The position numbers were made by a program, and so were the translations under genes. 64,000 bases of DNA from an uncultured Alphaproteobacteria bacterium (GTDB lineage Bacteria > Pseudomonadota > Alphaproteobacteria > VGEJ01). The notes under the pieces are model-generated. The model saw nothing but the letters and a program-made list of their open reading frames with translations, had not been told where the DNA came from and did not search any database. Position 1 is the first letter of the stretch. Each line of letters begins with the position of its first letter. Positions 49,729 through 60,757 of the stretch are shown in pieces. The stretch covers positions 62,001 through 126,000 of the forward strand of contig CAJWJK010000004.1 of NCBI GenBank assembly GCA_913041535.1, read 5' to 3'.

Positions 49729-49810
49729 TTTTTCAACATATCATTGGAATGAAAAGAACCTGTTACTCTGCAACATATCCAAGATCGGCATGAAGGCACA
49801 TATGAGGTGG

Positions 49811-49882
49811 CTGGGGCGGCAGGATTCGAACCTGCGAATGCCGATACCAAAAACCGGTGCCTTACCACTTGGCTACGCCCCA
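49811..49882 (-). tRNA. tRNA-Gln (anticodon TTG)
   Basis: Reverse strand TGGGGCGTAGCCAAGTGGTAAGGCACCGGTTTTTGGTATCGGCATTCGCAGGTTCGAATCCTGCCGCCCCAG + CCA encoded; all cloverleaf stems pair; anticodon loop TTTTGGT. Confidence 0.97.
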
Positions 49883-49932
49883 ACAACGTGCCTAAACATA
49901 TTCGTAAATGCAACCTATGGCCAAGCGCTTAT

Positions 49933-50538
49933 CTAAATTTGTTGACGTTTTCGAAGCATATACCAGACCGTCATCGCCACGCCGAGCACCAATATCACCG
50001 CAACTAGAACAAGCACTGCGAGCTGGACACGATAGGCCCTATCCTGAGCTAAATTCCTCTGTTTGAATAGATCTTCAGCTATTTTCTCAAGCTCTATTCG
50101 CAAGTCACCACGCGCAGCGGTAAGGATTACGGACAGCAATTCTCGCCTACGAACATCGCTGCTCTCATGATTCACAAGTTCACGCAACGCAACAATATAA
50201 GTACGTGTATTACTCTCAAGAGAAGCGTCTTGAAATTCACCAAAGAGTTCTGCGTCATGCACCGTTTCGATGGAATTCACCGCTACTCGTATGTCCGACG
50301 AAAGCCTGTTACGTTCCGATTCATCAGAAACGGCAACCCAAAGCACGGTATCTAGCGCCACAGCTCGAACGGTGCTTAACTGTCGTTCGCAGTAAAAAAT
50401 CTGAATCTGTAAAGCTCTCACAGATTCAGAACTTTGGAAAATCACAAGAGAACACATGAGTGTTGCTCCGCTGATCAAGGCTAGTCCAAGCAAAATTCCA
50501 ATAAACTGGCGATGGGAAATCTGGAGCCAAGTCAGCAT
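49933..50538 (-). CDS. Hypothetical membrane protein with N- and C-terminal TM helices flanking a helical periplasmic domain
   Basis: MLTWLQISHRQFIGILLGLALISGATLMCSLVIF...VQLAVLVLVAVILVLGVAMTVWYMLRKRQQI; start 50538 just overlaps the end of the upstream glycosyltransferase gene. Confidence 0.75.
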   Translation of the reverse strand: MLTWLQISHRQFIGILLGLALISGATLMCSLVIFQSSESVRALQIQIFYCERQLSTVRAVALDTVLWVAVSDESERNRLSSDIRVAVNSIETVHDAELFGEFQDASLESNTRTYIVALRELVNHESSDVRRRELLSVILTAARGDLRIELEKIAEDLFKQRNLAQDRAYRVQLAVLVLVAVILVLGVAMTVWYMLRKRQQI

Positions 50539-50542
50539 ACTG

Positions 50543-51550
50543 TTATACCTTCCCGATCTCTCGCACGAACCGTCGCTTTCCCAATATGACGATGGACAAG
50601 TATACAACCAAGACTACCGCCGCCCACGCGGCCACCCATTCAGGCATCAAAATGGAAAGTCCACTCGGAACGGCCACCAAGGATAAATATACCAATAGAC
50701 CCCAACGCCACGGCATCCAATGGGTTAGTATATGGTGCAAGTGATTTTGATCAGAACGGAATGGCGACCTCCCCTTATATAGCCTCTCACCCATCAACCG
50801 CAGACAGTCAACTATTGGAATTAGAAACCAAAGCGCAACAACATCTGCACGCATTTCTGAAAATCCTATTCCATAGCTGTATACAGTTAAGAGTCCGATA
50901 CATGCACTTATGGAATAACTCCCCGAATCACCCAAGAACAAGCGACCGGTAAGATTAAAAATAAGTGTTAGAACAAGCCCTACTGACAACACGATCAAAA
51001 GAGGTTGCAAGTGAAAGGGGCCGTACACAAACAATAAGGTGGTCCAAATTAGAGAGAGTCCAATAACTAAACCGTTCTTACCGTCAGCCATATTGGTAGC
51101 ATTTTGAACTCCTACAAGGCAGAACATTGTAAATATCATTACAAACCAGGTATCTGGTGTAATTAAGTTTGGATAAAAACTAAACAACAAGAAATCTACC
51201 CCTAGGGCCGGCACGACAAGCACTGCAGATAAGAAAATTATGGTAGATATAAAAAGTCGGTAAAGAGGCCTTATCTGAATACTATCATCAATCATGCCCA
51301 CCAACAGAAACATGGTGGCCACTACTCCAAGCACTGCGTACAGTGGCATGTGCCGCATCCCGAAAACGCACAGACCACACATAATTATCACTGGCACAGT
51401 TACAGCAATTCCACCTAAAAGAGGAACCGCAGAATCATGCGTTTTTCGATCTCCATCAGGGAAATCCAAAAGGCCAAACTTGTGCCCGAAGAACCGGGAA
51501 AAAACACAGATGAAAATGCTAAATGCACCGAGCAACACATAAGTCAACAT
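50543..51550 (-). CDS. Undecaprenyl-phosphate sugar-1-phosphate transferase (MraY/WecA family, GT4)
   Basis: LLDFPDGDRKTHDSAVPLLGGIAV; ATNMADGKNGLVIGLSLI; GRLFLGDSGSYSISACIGLL; LHHILTH. Confidence 0.9.
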   Translation of the reverse strand: MLTYVLLGAFSIFICVFSRFFGHKFGLLDFPDGDRKTHDSAVPLLGGIAVTVPVIIMCGLCVFGMRHMPLYAVLGVVATMFLLVGMIDDSIQIRPLYRLFISTIIFLSAVLVVPALGVDFLLFSFYPNLITPDTWFVMIFTMFCLVGVQNATNMADGKNGLVIGLSLIWTTLLFVYGPFHLQPLLIVLSVGLVLTLIFNLTGRLFLGDSGSYSISACIGLLTVYSYGIGFSEMRADVVALWFLIPIVDCLRLMGERLYKGRSPFRSDQNHLHHILTHWMPWRWGLLVYLSLVAVPSGLSILMPEWVAAWAAVVLVVYLSIVILGKRRFVREIGKV

Positions 51551-51734
51551 CGTCTGACCTCAATCAAGCACTCCAAAAACGGGCATATCATCAACTCGAA
51601 AATGGGCACATTGGATCGAAATATTCACTTAACGTAGACATCATCTTATCATGCCGATCTAGGCCCACAGAACAATGGCTGTCTGGCATGACCTACGCAT
51701 CAACTGTATTCAACCAAAACCTTACGAAGTGCTC

Positions 51735-53135
51735 CTAACAAGGTGTGTTCGACACACTCAGTCCACTTAGGCCTTCAGGGACCTCTACACCACTTGCCAT
51801 CAGCTGATCAACCAAATTGGCGCACAAAATTCTCAGAGTCGACGAATCCTCCGCCTCTATCCGCGCCACCAATACTGGTTGGGTGTTTGAAGCTCGCAAG
51901 AGCCACCAGCCTCCTCGTTCCGTTACCCGAACTCCATCTATAGTGACAAGGTCAGAACTGATCTTCTCTACGCGTTCTCGCACCTCATTAATTACATCGA
52001 ATTTTCTTTCGTCTGGGCAAGGAAAACGAATTTCTGGTGTGTTATAGAGGGCTGGCAGCGAATCAAGAAGATCAGAAAGCGTCCCCGATCTGGCAGAGAG
52101 AAAATTAATTAGGCGCACAGCTGCATACAAAGCATCATCATAGCCATAGTTATGGTCGGCAAAAAAAATGTGCCCACTCATCTCCCCTGCAAGAAGTGCT
52201 CCAGTTTCCAACATTTTGCTCTTTATTCTCGAATGACCTGTCTGCCACATCATCGGACAGCCACCAAGTCGCGAAACCTCATCGAAAAGCATCTGACTTG
52301 ACTTTACATCTGCTATAACCGTGCAGCCTGGATGTTCTGAAAGCACATCGCGGGCAAGTACAGCCAAAATCTGATCTCCCCATAGTACACGTGCCTTATT
52401 ATCAACTACTCCGATGCGGTCCCCGTCTCCATCAAACGCTACACCCAGATCCGCTTCTTCTTGAAGAACTTTTTCACGCAACTGATTCAAATTTTCAACA
52501 ACAGTTGGGTCAGGGTGATGGGCGGGAAATGTTCCATCAATTGACTCATTAAGAACATAGTGTCGGCCCGGTACACTTCGAATAAGAGTTGATATAGCAT
52601 CGCCGGCTGCTCCATTTCCGGCATCCCATACTACGCTTAAATCTTTCCTGCCCTTGTATACGTTTGCTAACGCGTTAACATACTCCTCAACATGAGGTCT
52701 CTCCGCCACTTCACCCTTACCGTCACAAAAACTTCTATCAGCAATCACTTGACCAAGACTTGTTATTGATTCACCAAAAAATGCTTGGCCACTCAGCGTA
52801 AACTTAAAACCATTATACTCCGGTGGATTGTGGGAACCGGTTACCATAACACCAGCATCGCTCCCAGAAGTATAAACGGCATGGTACAACATTGGTGTTG
52901 GACCTAACCCTAGGCGATACACGTCAGCCCCAGTTTCCAAAAGACCCTGAACAAGCGAGTGCTCTAATTCGGGAGAACTCAGACGGCCATCATATGCAGT
53001 AGCAACTACCCGTCCTCCCGAACGCAAAACCAGTGTCCCGAAACCAAGGCCTACAAGGTACGCATCGCGGGAACTCAGAGTTTTACCCAACACGCCGCGA
53101 ATGTCATACTCGCGAAGGATCGAAGGATCGAGCAT
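51735..53135 (-). CDS. Phosphomannomutase/phosphoglucomutase
   Basis: LREYDIRGVLG; VMVTGSHNPPEYNGFKF active site; VAFDGDGDRIGVVD metal site; GEMSGHIFFAD. Confidence 0.94.
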   Translation of the reverse strand: MLDPSILREYDIRGVLGKTLSSRDAYLVGLGFGTLVLRSGGRVVATAYDGRLSSPELEHSLVQGLLETGADVYRLGLGPTPMLYHAVYTSGSDAGVMVTGSHNPPEYNGFKFTLSGQAFFGESITSLGQVIADRSFCDGKGEVAERPHVEEYVNALANVYKGRKDLSVVWDAGNGAAGDAISTLIRSVPGRHYVLNESIDGTFPAHHPDPTVVENLNQLREKVLQEEADLGVAFDGDGDRIGVVDNKARVLWGDQILAVLARDVLSEHPGCTVIADVKSSQMLFDEVSRLGGCPMMWQTGHSRIKSKMLETGALLAGEMSGHIFFADHNYGYDDALYAAVRLINFLSARSGTLSDLLDSLPALYNTPEIRFPCPDERKFDVINEVRERVEKISSDLVTIDGVRVTERGGWWLLRASNTQPVLVARIEAEDSSTLRILCANLVDQLMASGVEVPEGLSGLSVSNTPC

Positions 53136-53267
53136 ATAAGCCTTATCAAGGTGGGTAGCAAATATCGAACATTGTAATATCACGACCACGAATTCGGATA
53201 AAGACCTACGAATCAATCTCGTCGGGTGTAACTTATCGTTGTAGAATCAATATTAGTGTAGAACAGT

Positions 53268-55214
53268 ATGTGTGGAATAGCCGGTATACTGGACCAACAT
53301 CAACGAAATTCAGCGTCTGAGCTTGAGGCCATTGCAAATCGCATGGCCAATAGTATTGCCCACCGTGGCCCAGATTCAGAGGGCTCCTGGGTCGATGCTT
53401 CTGCTGGGATAGCGCTTGCCCATCGCCGCCTTGCAATCATCGATCTATCAGTCGAAGGAAACCAGCCTATGTCCTCTTCTGATGGGCGTTATGTCATTGT
53501 CTTCAATGGGGAAATCTATAACTTTCAGGAACTCCGAACGGACTTAAAGGCTCTCGGTCACAATTTTCGAAGTAACTCGGATACGGAAGTCTTGCTAGAG
53601 GCAGTTTCCGAATGGGGCCTTGAAAATGCACTATCACGTTGTATTGGAATGTTTGCGTTCGCTCTGTGGGAACATCAGAACCGCAACCTACACCTTGTCC
53701 GAGACCGCCTTGGGATTAAACCATTATACTACGGTCCAATCGGAACTAGCTTTGCATTTGCGTCCGAGATAGGCGCACTCTGTACCCACCCCAATTTTCA
53801 AAGAGATATCGATCGCGATGCACTCGCTATATACATGCTACGTAACTGTGTACCCGCACCCTATTCGATATTTCGTCATATCAAGAAGTTGCCACCAGGA
53901 GCAATTCTTACCGTCCATGGCAGTAGTGGGGAGTCAACTATTTCCTCGTATTGGTCACTAAAGCAAGTTGCTGAGGCAGGCGTAACAACCCCGTTTTCAG
54001 GCAATGAAGGTGAAGCACTGGAAGCCCTCGAAGATGTACTCTACGAATCAGTTCGGGCTCGGCTAGTTGCGGATGTTCCAGTCGGAGCGTTCCTTTCTGG
54101 CGGCATAGATTCCAGCCTCGTCGCGTCATTCATACGCGAAGTATCGGGAGAAGAGATACTCACCTATACCGTAGGTTTTGAATCAGCTGATTATGACGAA
54201 ACAGCTGATGCTACCGCGGTTGCCCACCACCTTGGCACCAAACATAATTCCCACATCCTTACTATTTCCGACGCAATGTCAGTCATTCCCAAACTTGGCA
54301 ATATATTTGATGAACCATTTGCAGATTCATCACAAATACCAACCTTTCTTGTGTCACAGATCGCCCGCCGAGAGGTTAAGGTCGTTTTATCCGGGGATGG
54401 AGGAGATGAACTTTTTGCTGGGTATAACAGGCACATTTGGTGCGAACGTATTGCTTCCTGGTCGTCAGGAAAACCAAACTTCCTTTTGCATTCAATTGCA
54501 AGAGCACTAGTACTACTTTCACCAGACTCCTGGGATCGGATTCTGGATGGGTTACAACCAGTGCTGCCATCACGGCTTAAACTGAGCCATACCGGAGATA
54601 AAATCCACAAACTCTCGCGTGTACTCGCTGCGCGAAATGCCTCAGAGATCTATAGAACATTGGTAGGCCATTGGCATGAGCCATCACATGTAGTGAAGGG
54701 TGGCCTTGAACCACCTTCCGTAGTTTCAGAAGATAGTGAATGGGCTCAATTACCAGATTTTACGCGCCAAATGCTATATTTGGATACACGGACTTATCTG
54801 CCAGACGACATATTGACGAAGGTGGACCGAGCAACGATGGCTGTAGGGTTAGAAGCTCGAGTTCCACTTCTTGATCACCGTGTCGTCGAATTTGCGTGGC
54901 AGCTCCCAACTGAACTAAAGATACATAACGGACAAGGGAAATATATTCTTAGGCAAGCCCTGCACAAACGCCTGCCAAAGACGATTTTTGATCATCCTAA
55001 GCGTGGCTTCGAAGTACCTCTTCATGAATGGTTGCGCGGCCCTTTGCGGGAATGGGCCGAAGATCTTCTGTCACCTAAACGGCTACAGCATGACGGCTTT
55101 TTTTCGTCCGCTCCTATCCAAACTATGTGGCAGGAACACCTTTCAGGAAAACGAAACTGGCATCATCATCTATGGGATGTCCTCATGTTCAACGCATGGC
55201 TCTCTGCACAGTAA
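53268..55214 (+). CDS. asnB: Asparagine synthase (glutamine-hydrolysing)
   Basis: MCGIAGILDQ Ntn amidotransferase N-terminus, FLSGGIDSSLVASFI PP-loop, SGDGGDELFAGYNRH. Confidence 0.95.
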   Translation: MCGIAGILDQHQRNSASELEAIANRMANSIAHRGPDSEGSWVDASAGIALAHRRLAIIDLSVEGNQPMSSSDGRYVIVFNGEIYNFQELRTDLKALGHNFRSNSDTEVLLEAVSEWGLENALSRCIGMFAFALWEHQNRNLHLVRDRLGIKPLYYGPIGTSFAFASEIGALCTHPNFQRDIDRDALAIYMLRNCVPAPYSIFRHIKKLPPGAILTVHGSSGESTISSYWSLKQVAEAGVTTPFSGNEGEALEALEDVLYESVRARLVADVPVGAFLSGGIDSSLVASFIREVSGEEILTYTVGFESADYDETADATAVAHHLGTKHNSHILTISDAMSVIPKLGNIFDEPFADSSQIPTFLVSQIARREVKVVLSGDGGDELFAGYNRHIWCERIASWSSGKPNFLLHSIARALVLLSPDSWDRILDGLQPVLPSRLKLSHTGDKIHKLSRVLAARNASEIYRTLVGHWHEPSHVVKGGLEPPSVVSEDSEWAQLPDFTRQMLYLDTRTYLPDDILTKVDRATMAVGLEARVPLLDHRVVEFAWQLPTELKIHNGQGKYILRQALHKRLPKTIFDHPKRGFEVPLHEWLRGPLREWAEDLLSPKRLQHDGFFSSAPIQTMWQEHLSGKRNWHHHLWDVLMFNAWLSAQ

Positions 55215-55359
55215 GTTAGCTCCCTATATAGAGATAACGCTACGACTAAGACTGTTTCGAGTTCTTTGTCACACTGATCTAAGAAATCAAAGTGAAATTA
55301 AATCTACCGCAACATATACCGTTGAAAAGTATAACTGAAGTTAATCTATCACGGAAACT

Positions 55360-55827
55360 TCAGAAAATTCCCAAGTCAAGACCGGCAGCCATCGCTGCTC
55401 CTAGATCGTGACAATTACTAACAAAACACTCCTGCCACTCCCCTCGACAGACCACCGCATCTTGTACCGATCGCCATCGAAGACCACCTGTAATTGCTTC
55501 AATACCCCTCTGGGTGCCAGTGCCATCATGTCCAGCACGAATATATAACGCGTAGGGAAGTCCTTCTGTCTTATTCAAGCAGGGGTAATAGCAACGATCA
55601 AAAAAGTCCTTTAGCGCCCCGCTCATGTAACCAAGGTTTTCTGTCGTCCCTAGAATCAACCCACTGGCCGCCAAAACATCATTCGGCTGTGTCTTAAAGG
55701 GACTCAGAGCCACAACCTCTAATGTCTTCGACGAGTAATCACGGGCACCATCTATAACAGCGTCGTACAGTTTTCGAGTATTTGCCGAAGGCGCATGACC
55801 AACAATTAACAGTTGCCGTCTGTCCAT
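55360..55827 (-). CDS. Flavodoxin-like/NAD(P)H-dependent oxidoreductase family protein
   Basis: LLIVGHAPSANTRKLYDAVIDGA FMN-binding loop; LILGTTENLGYMSGALKDFFDRCYY. Confidence 0.83.
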   Translation of the reverse strand: MDRRQLLIVGHAPSANTRKLYDAVIDGARDYSSKTLEVVALSPFKTQPNDVLAASGLILGTTENLGYMSGALKDFFDRCYYPCLNKTEGLPYALYIRAGHDGTGTQRGIEAITGGLRWRSVQDAVVCRGEWQECFVSNCHDLGAAMAAGLDLGIF

Positions 55828-55922
55828 AAACCAAATTATCCTCGTCTTAGCACCTAAACATGCACTCGTTACATCGCGAAATACCAACCTCCCTCCATTG
55901 TACAGGTTTGTACACCCAGTGG

Positions 55923-55996
55923 TGGGCCCGGCAGGACTCGAACCTGCAACCAGACCGTTATGAGCGGCCTGCTCTAACCAGTTGAGCTACGGGCCC
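55923..55996 (-). tRNA. tRNA with CAT anticodon, probably tRNA-Ile2 (lysidine type)
   Basis: GGGCCCGTAGCTCAACTGGTTAGAGCAGGCCGCTCATAACGGTCTGGTTGCAGGTTCGAGTCCTGCCGGGCCCA + CCA; cloverleaf intact; loop CTCATAA. Body resembles Ile(CAT) rather than elongator Met, but identity is not certain. Confidence 0.9.
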
Positions 55997-56039
55997 TTAG
56001 CGTTAAACTGAGATATAATGTTGTGCTCAAAACGACCTA

Positions 56040-58070
56040 TTAAGTATCAAGAAAACTCCTCAGTTTGCGTGATCGGCTTGGATGCTTAAGCTTTCTAAGG
56101 GCCTTGGCTTCAATCTGGCGAATGCGCTCGCGCGTCACTGAAAACTGCTGCCCAACCTCTTCAAGCGTATGATCAGTATTCATTCCTATACCAAATCGCA
56201 TACGCAGCACCCGCTCCTCTCGTGGTGTCAAACTTGCCAAAACACGAGTGGTCGCCTCACGAAGATTAAGCTGGATCGCCGCATCCAAAGGAAGTACTGC
56301 ATTCTTATCCTCAATAAACTCACCAAGGTGACTATCTTCCTCATCGCCAATCGGGGTCTCCAAGCTTATCGGCTCTTTTGCAATCTTAAGTACCTTGCGC
56401 ACTTTTTCGAGTGGCATACCCAACTTCTCCGACAACTCCTCTGGCGTCGGTTCCCGACCGATTTCGTGCAAAATTTGGCGGGACGTACGTACTAGCTTAT
56501 TTATCGTTTCTATCATATGTACGGGAATACGTATGGTTCTCGCCTGATCTGCAATAGAACGAGTTATAGCTTGTCGTATCCACCACGTTGCATAAGTAGA
56601 AAATTTGTATCCGCGACGATATTCAAATTTATCAACGGCTTTCATCAAGCCAATGTTACCTTCCTGAATTAAATCGAGGAACTGCAGGCCCCTATTCGTG
56701 TATTTCTTTGCTATAGAGATTACGAGCCGCAGATTTGCCTCTATCATCTCCTTCTTGGCTCTAGCCGAATCCCGCTCTCCACGCTGGACGGAGTTAACGA
56801 TGTGCCGAAACTCCCCCACCGGCAGTTGAGTTAGTTCTGATACGTCAGCAATCTGACGGCGTATTTCACGAATTTGCGGAGATTCAGCCTTAGTAAATTC
56901 AGCCCAGCCCCTTTCCTTGAGACGGCGTACCCTTCGAAGCCAATTTGGATCCAACTCATTATCACCATAATGCTTTAAAAAACTCTCTCGTTTAACGCCA
57001 TACGTCTCAGCTAAACGCAACAGTCGTCCTTCAAGGCCAATGAGTCGACGATTCGTTCCATAAAGCTGATCGGTTAGTGCCTCGATGACATTATTGTTGA
57101 GATGAATATGAGTCATAAGTTCCAGCATCTCAGTCTTCAACTTCTCGTAACGACGCTCTTGAGCACGAGAAATGGTATCTTTTTTTCTAGCAACTGATAC
57201 GCGGAGCTGTTGTAATCGCGCCAGCTTCTTATGTGTCGACGCCACAGCTGAAAAAGACTGCATTACTGAGGGGTAAAGAGCTTCCTCCATTGCTGAAAGT
57301 GACAGATTAGCATCGTCTTCCTCATTTGAATCGTCTTCCGAACTATAGTCTTCATCATCTGAATCCGATTCAGCCGAGTTTTCCTCCTTCTTTGTCTCGG
57401 AGGTGTTCTTATTTTGCGGTAAGCCCTTCGGGGATTCTGTCTGCAATTTTTCATTTTTATCATCCGTATCATCTTGCGAATGAGAATCCACAACAACTTT
57501 CTCTCCTGACCCCTCCCCATACGTTGCCTCAAGATCAATTACATCTCGTAGCAATATAGTCGACTCCTTGAGATCTTTATGCCATTGAGCAATAGCACGA
57601 GTAGTTAAGGGGCTTTCACATATGCCCCCTATCATGGCATCACGACCCTCTTCTATGCGCTTCGCGAGTTCAATCTCGCCCTGTCGGGACAACAATTCAA
57701 TCGAACCCATTTCCCGCAGATACATTCGCACAGGGTCATCAGTACGTTCCGCTAATTCCTCAGACGGTCGGGTGCTAACATTTGTTGATGCAACTGGCCC
57801 AACCTCTGTCCCCGTCTCTTCAGTATCATCCGACTCAACCACGTTAACACCCATCTCCGAAAGCATGGCCATGGTGTCCTCGATCTGTTCAGATGACACA
57901 CGATCTTGCGGTAAAACCTTGTTCAATTCATCATATGTGACGTACCCTCGCTCCTTAGCATTAACCAACATCCTCTTTACGCCTTGGTTTGTTGCATCAA
58001 GAAGCGGACTATCTGTTGAATCGTCGCTCGTTTCTTCAGATTCTGCCGCGCCTGCCGTTTGACTTACCAT
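56040..58070 (-). CDS. rpoD: RNA polymerase sigma factor RpoD (sigma-70)
   Basis: [98 protein letters not shown]. Confidence 0.98.
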   Translation of the reverse strand: MVSQTAGAAESEETSDDSTDSPLLDATNQGVKRMLVNAKERGYVTYDELNKVLPQDRVSSEQIEDTMAMLSEMGVNVVESDDTEETGTEVGPVASTNVSTRPSEELAERTDDPVRMYLREMGSIELLSRQGEIELAKRIEEGRDAMIGGICESPLTTRAIAQWHKDLKESTILLRDVIDLEATYGEGSGEKVVVDSHSQDDTDDKNEKLQTESPKGLPQNKNTSETKKEENSAESDSDDEDYSSEDDSNEEDDANLSLSAMEEALYPSVMQSFSAVASTHKKLARLQQLRVSVARKKDTISRAQERRYEKLKTEMLELMTHIHLNNNVIEALTDQLYGTNRRLIGLEGRLLRLAETYGVKRESFLKHYGDNELDPNWLRRVRRLKERGWAEFTKAESPQIREIRRQIADVSELTQLPVGEFRHIVNSVQRGERDSARAKKEMIEANLRLVISIAKKYTNRGLQFLDLIQEGNIGLMKAVDKFEYRRGYKFSTYATWWIRQAITRSIADQARTIRIPVHMIETINKLVRTSRQILHEIGREPTPEELSEKLGMPLEKVRKVLKIAKEPISLETPIGDEEDSHLGEFIEDKNAVLPLDAAIQLNLREATTRVLASLTPREERVLRMRFGIGMNTDHTLEEVGQQFSVTRERIRQIEAKALRKLKHPSRSRKLRSFLDT

Positions 58071-58145
58071 TCGCCCTTATCTCCCACACCTAAACCATAT
58101 ACCAACTTTTATCGTTTCATCGATATTCGCGATTTGTGACAAGCA

Positions 58146-60005
58146 TTAACCTTGGGACCCAAGTTGCGGGCCATTAACTTCAATATCCAATTCATTGCCT
58201 TCGCCTGCTTCCCACTGGGCCTGCATTGCTCTTAAACGTGCCAGACCCGACTCCGTCATATCTTTCGCCAAGGCATTGACTGCTTCGCGACGTTCAGTAC
58301 TTGAAACAACACTCAACAGCCGATGCAGAGCCAGCACATGGCGCCAGCATTGCTCCGCCTTTGTATCATCTGTATCTGGCCTTATCCATGGCTCTAGCCC
58401 CCCTATCTCTGAATGGGTCAAAAGCTCAATCACATCACCCAACCCACACTGTGTCAGGTGGTGCCTGATAGTAGATGCGTCAAGAGCAACCTCAGTCGAA
58501 GCCACTTCTAGGAGTGCACGGGCTATCCTGTCAAGCTCTGGCGTCGCAAATTGAATACCAGCTAGCTCTTCTGAAAGTTTTGACACAAGCGGGGGATGAT
58601 TTATTAAGGTAAGAACGAGCAGCCTTTCACGAGCGGCTGGAGATGCAGCCGCACCAGAACCCAACCCAAGGCTTCGTGGTAGCCGCGCTCCTGATGGCAT
58701 GCCTTTGCGGGGCGCTGTTCTTTTAGCCTCCCCCCTATTCCCACGAAAGAAATCCTTAAAACGAGATGAGAAAAACTCTCTGTAATAGCCGCGCACTAAG
58801 CTATCAGTAATTTGACCACTTAATTTATCCAAAGACCCCTTCAGGGCAGCACGTCGTTCCGGAGTCTGGAAATCCCCATCTCGAATCGCGCCTTCCCATA
58901 GAACGTCAGATAAGGGACTGGCACACTCAACTAGTTCTGTTAATGCAGAATGACCCTGTTTTCGAACTATAGTGTCAGGATCTTCTCCCCATGGTAAATA
59001 AGCAAAACGCAAAGATTGCCCTGCCTTAAGTAATGGCAACGCACGATGGGCTACCCGTTCTGCAGCACGCTGACCCGCCCCATCACCATCAAGACACAGC
59101 ACTGGTTCTGGTGCAATTCTCCAAAGAAGTTCTAGTTGAGCACTGCCAACTGCAGTACCAAGCGGTGCCACAACATGGGTCAGGCCACTTTGATAGAGAG
59201 ATAGAACATCCATGTAACCTTCAACTACCAGTAAATTCTCTATATTGCCGGAAAACCTGCGAGCACGTGCATAGTTGTATAACGTCCTACCCTTATGAAA
59301 TAGTGTTGTTTCTGGTGAGTTGAGATATTTGGGCTCAATGTCCCCAAGCGCCCGCGCACCAAACGCAATGGTACGTCCCCGAACATCTGATATTGGAAAA
59401 AGAATACGATTACGGAACCGATCAAAACTAGGCCCACCATCTTCTGGAGTAATTACAAGCCCTGCCTCAACCAACTGCTCCTCTCCAATTCCCAGCTTAG
59501 TCATGGCCTCTTTCAACGCCGTACGCTGCTTTGGGGCCAAACCAAGTTTAAATTCTTTAGATGTATCAAGGGTAACACCTCGAGATTGCAGGTATTTTTG
59601 ACCTCGGTCACCATTACGATCCCAAAGCTGGTGCGCAAACCACTTGGCCGCAGTTTCCATCACCTCATACAAACTAGCCCTTCGCGCTGCCTGTGATCGT
59701 GCCTCTGGAGTTTCCACAGGCACAGGAATCCCAGACGCTATTGCAAGCTGCTCAACAGCCTCTGGAAAGCTCAAATTTTCCACTCTCATCAGAAAATCGA
59801 AGTGGCTGCCATGAGCTTCGCAGCCAAAGCAGTGATAAAACCCTTTATCATCGTTGACCGTGAATGAAGGTGTTTTCTCACTGTGAAACGGGCACAGACC
59901 AATAAATTCACCGCCACGCTGGACCAATTTGATGCGCTTGCCAATCACGTTGGAAAGTTGGACACTCCCGCGCACCTGATCTAAAAAATCTGATGAAAAC
60001 ACCAT
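58146..60005 (-). CDS. dnaG: DNA primase
   Basis: CPFHSEKTPSFTVNDDKGFYHCFGC zinc finger; TOPRIM VVEGYMDVLSLYQSG; start Met 60005. Confidence 0.97.
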   Translation of the reverse strand: MVFSSDFLDQVRGSVQLSNVIGKRIKLVQRGGEFIGLCPFHSEKTPSFTVNDDKGFYHCFGCEAHGSHFDFLMRVENLSFPEAVEQLAIASGIPVPVETPEARSQAARRASLYEVMETAAKWFAHQLWDRNGDRGQKYLQSRGVTLDTSKEFKLGLAPKQRTALKEAMTKLGIGEEQLVEAGLVITPEDGGPSFDRFRNRILFPISDVRGRTIAFGARALGDIEPKYLNSPETTLFHKGRTLYNYARARRFSGNIENLLVVEGYMDVLSLYQSGLTHVVAPLGTAVGSAQLELLWRIAPEPVLCLDGDGAGQRAAERVAHRALPLLKAGQSLRFAYLPWGEDPDTIVRKQGHSALTELVECASPLSDVLWEGAIRDGDFQTPERRAALKGSLDKLSGQITDSLVRGYYREFFSSRFKDFFRGNRGEAKRTAPRKGMPSGARLPRSLGLGSGAAASPAARERLLVLTLINHPPLVSKLSEELAGIQFATPELDRIARALLEVASTEVALDASTIRHHLTQCGLGDVIELLTHSEIGGLEPWIRPDTDDTKAEQCWRHVLALHRLLSVVSSTERREAVNALAKDMTESGLARLRAMQAQWEAGEGNELDIEVNGPQLGSQG

Positions 60006-60065
60006 ATTGTCTTTCACACTATGGCCAAGGGGCAAACTCTTAGCCCAATGATAATGACCTATCGC

Positions 60066-60536
60066 TCAGTCGTCACTCAAAAGCTCTTTAACAATACCAC
60101 TTGCACTGCCAAAATCCATACTTCCAGCGTACTGTCTCTTGAGCTCCCCCATCACCCGACCCATATCCTTGATACCCGATGCACCAATTTCATCCATGAT
60201 TGCTCGGATTGCCTCACGAACCTCATTGTCTTCCAGCTGCTTTGGGAGAAAGCTTGAAATGATAGCAGCCTCTTCCTCTTCTTGCTGAACAAGGTCGTCC
60301 CGTCCTCCTTTGCTGTAGAGTTCAATACTTTCCCGACGTTGGCGAACCATCGTCGAAAGAATGCTAATTATTTCCTGATCGCTAATGGCTTCCTCTTTAC
60401 CATCACTCCGAGCTGCAATTTCACGGTCTTTTAGAGCAGCGATAATTAAACGCAACGTCGACATACGACGAGTATCCTTAGACTTCATCGCTTGTTTTAG
60501 TTCCTCGCCAAGTCTCTCGCGAAGCATGTAATTCAC
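60066..60536 (-). CDS. GatB/YqeY domain-containing protein
   Basis: LGEELKQAMKSKDTRRMSTLRLIIAALKDREIAARSDGKEEAISDQEIISILSTMVRQRRESIELY; upstream of dnaG. Confidence 0.94.
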   Translation of the reverse strand: MNYMLRERLGEELKQAMKSKDTRRMSTLRLIIAALKDREIAARSDGKEEAISDQEIISILSTMVRQRRESIELYSKGGRDDLVQQEEEEAAIISSFLPKQLEDNEVREAIRAIMDEIGASGIKDMGRVMGELKRQYAGSMDFGSASGIVKELLSDD

Positions 60537-60757
60537 CCATTACCGATGTTTCCATATGCTAACGCATGCTAAGCGGTACTGGCAAACTGTATTAAAGATC
60601 ATAACTCATTGAAATTACGAGTGAAAATTGACGGCTTAAGGGTTGACGACCGACTGGCATTTGCCTATGTTCCAACGCAGTCAGCCTGCCTTGCTAAGCT
60701 CTAGGTGTCTGCTATTGAAGATTACTATGGCGTGGTTGGGTAATCCCAGGAGCTTAT

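Noticed and set aside
49811-49882. tRNA-Gln as a possible integration site for a genomic island
   Set aside because: No integrase, no direct repeat of the tRNA 3' end and no mobile genes in the flanks.
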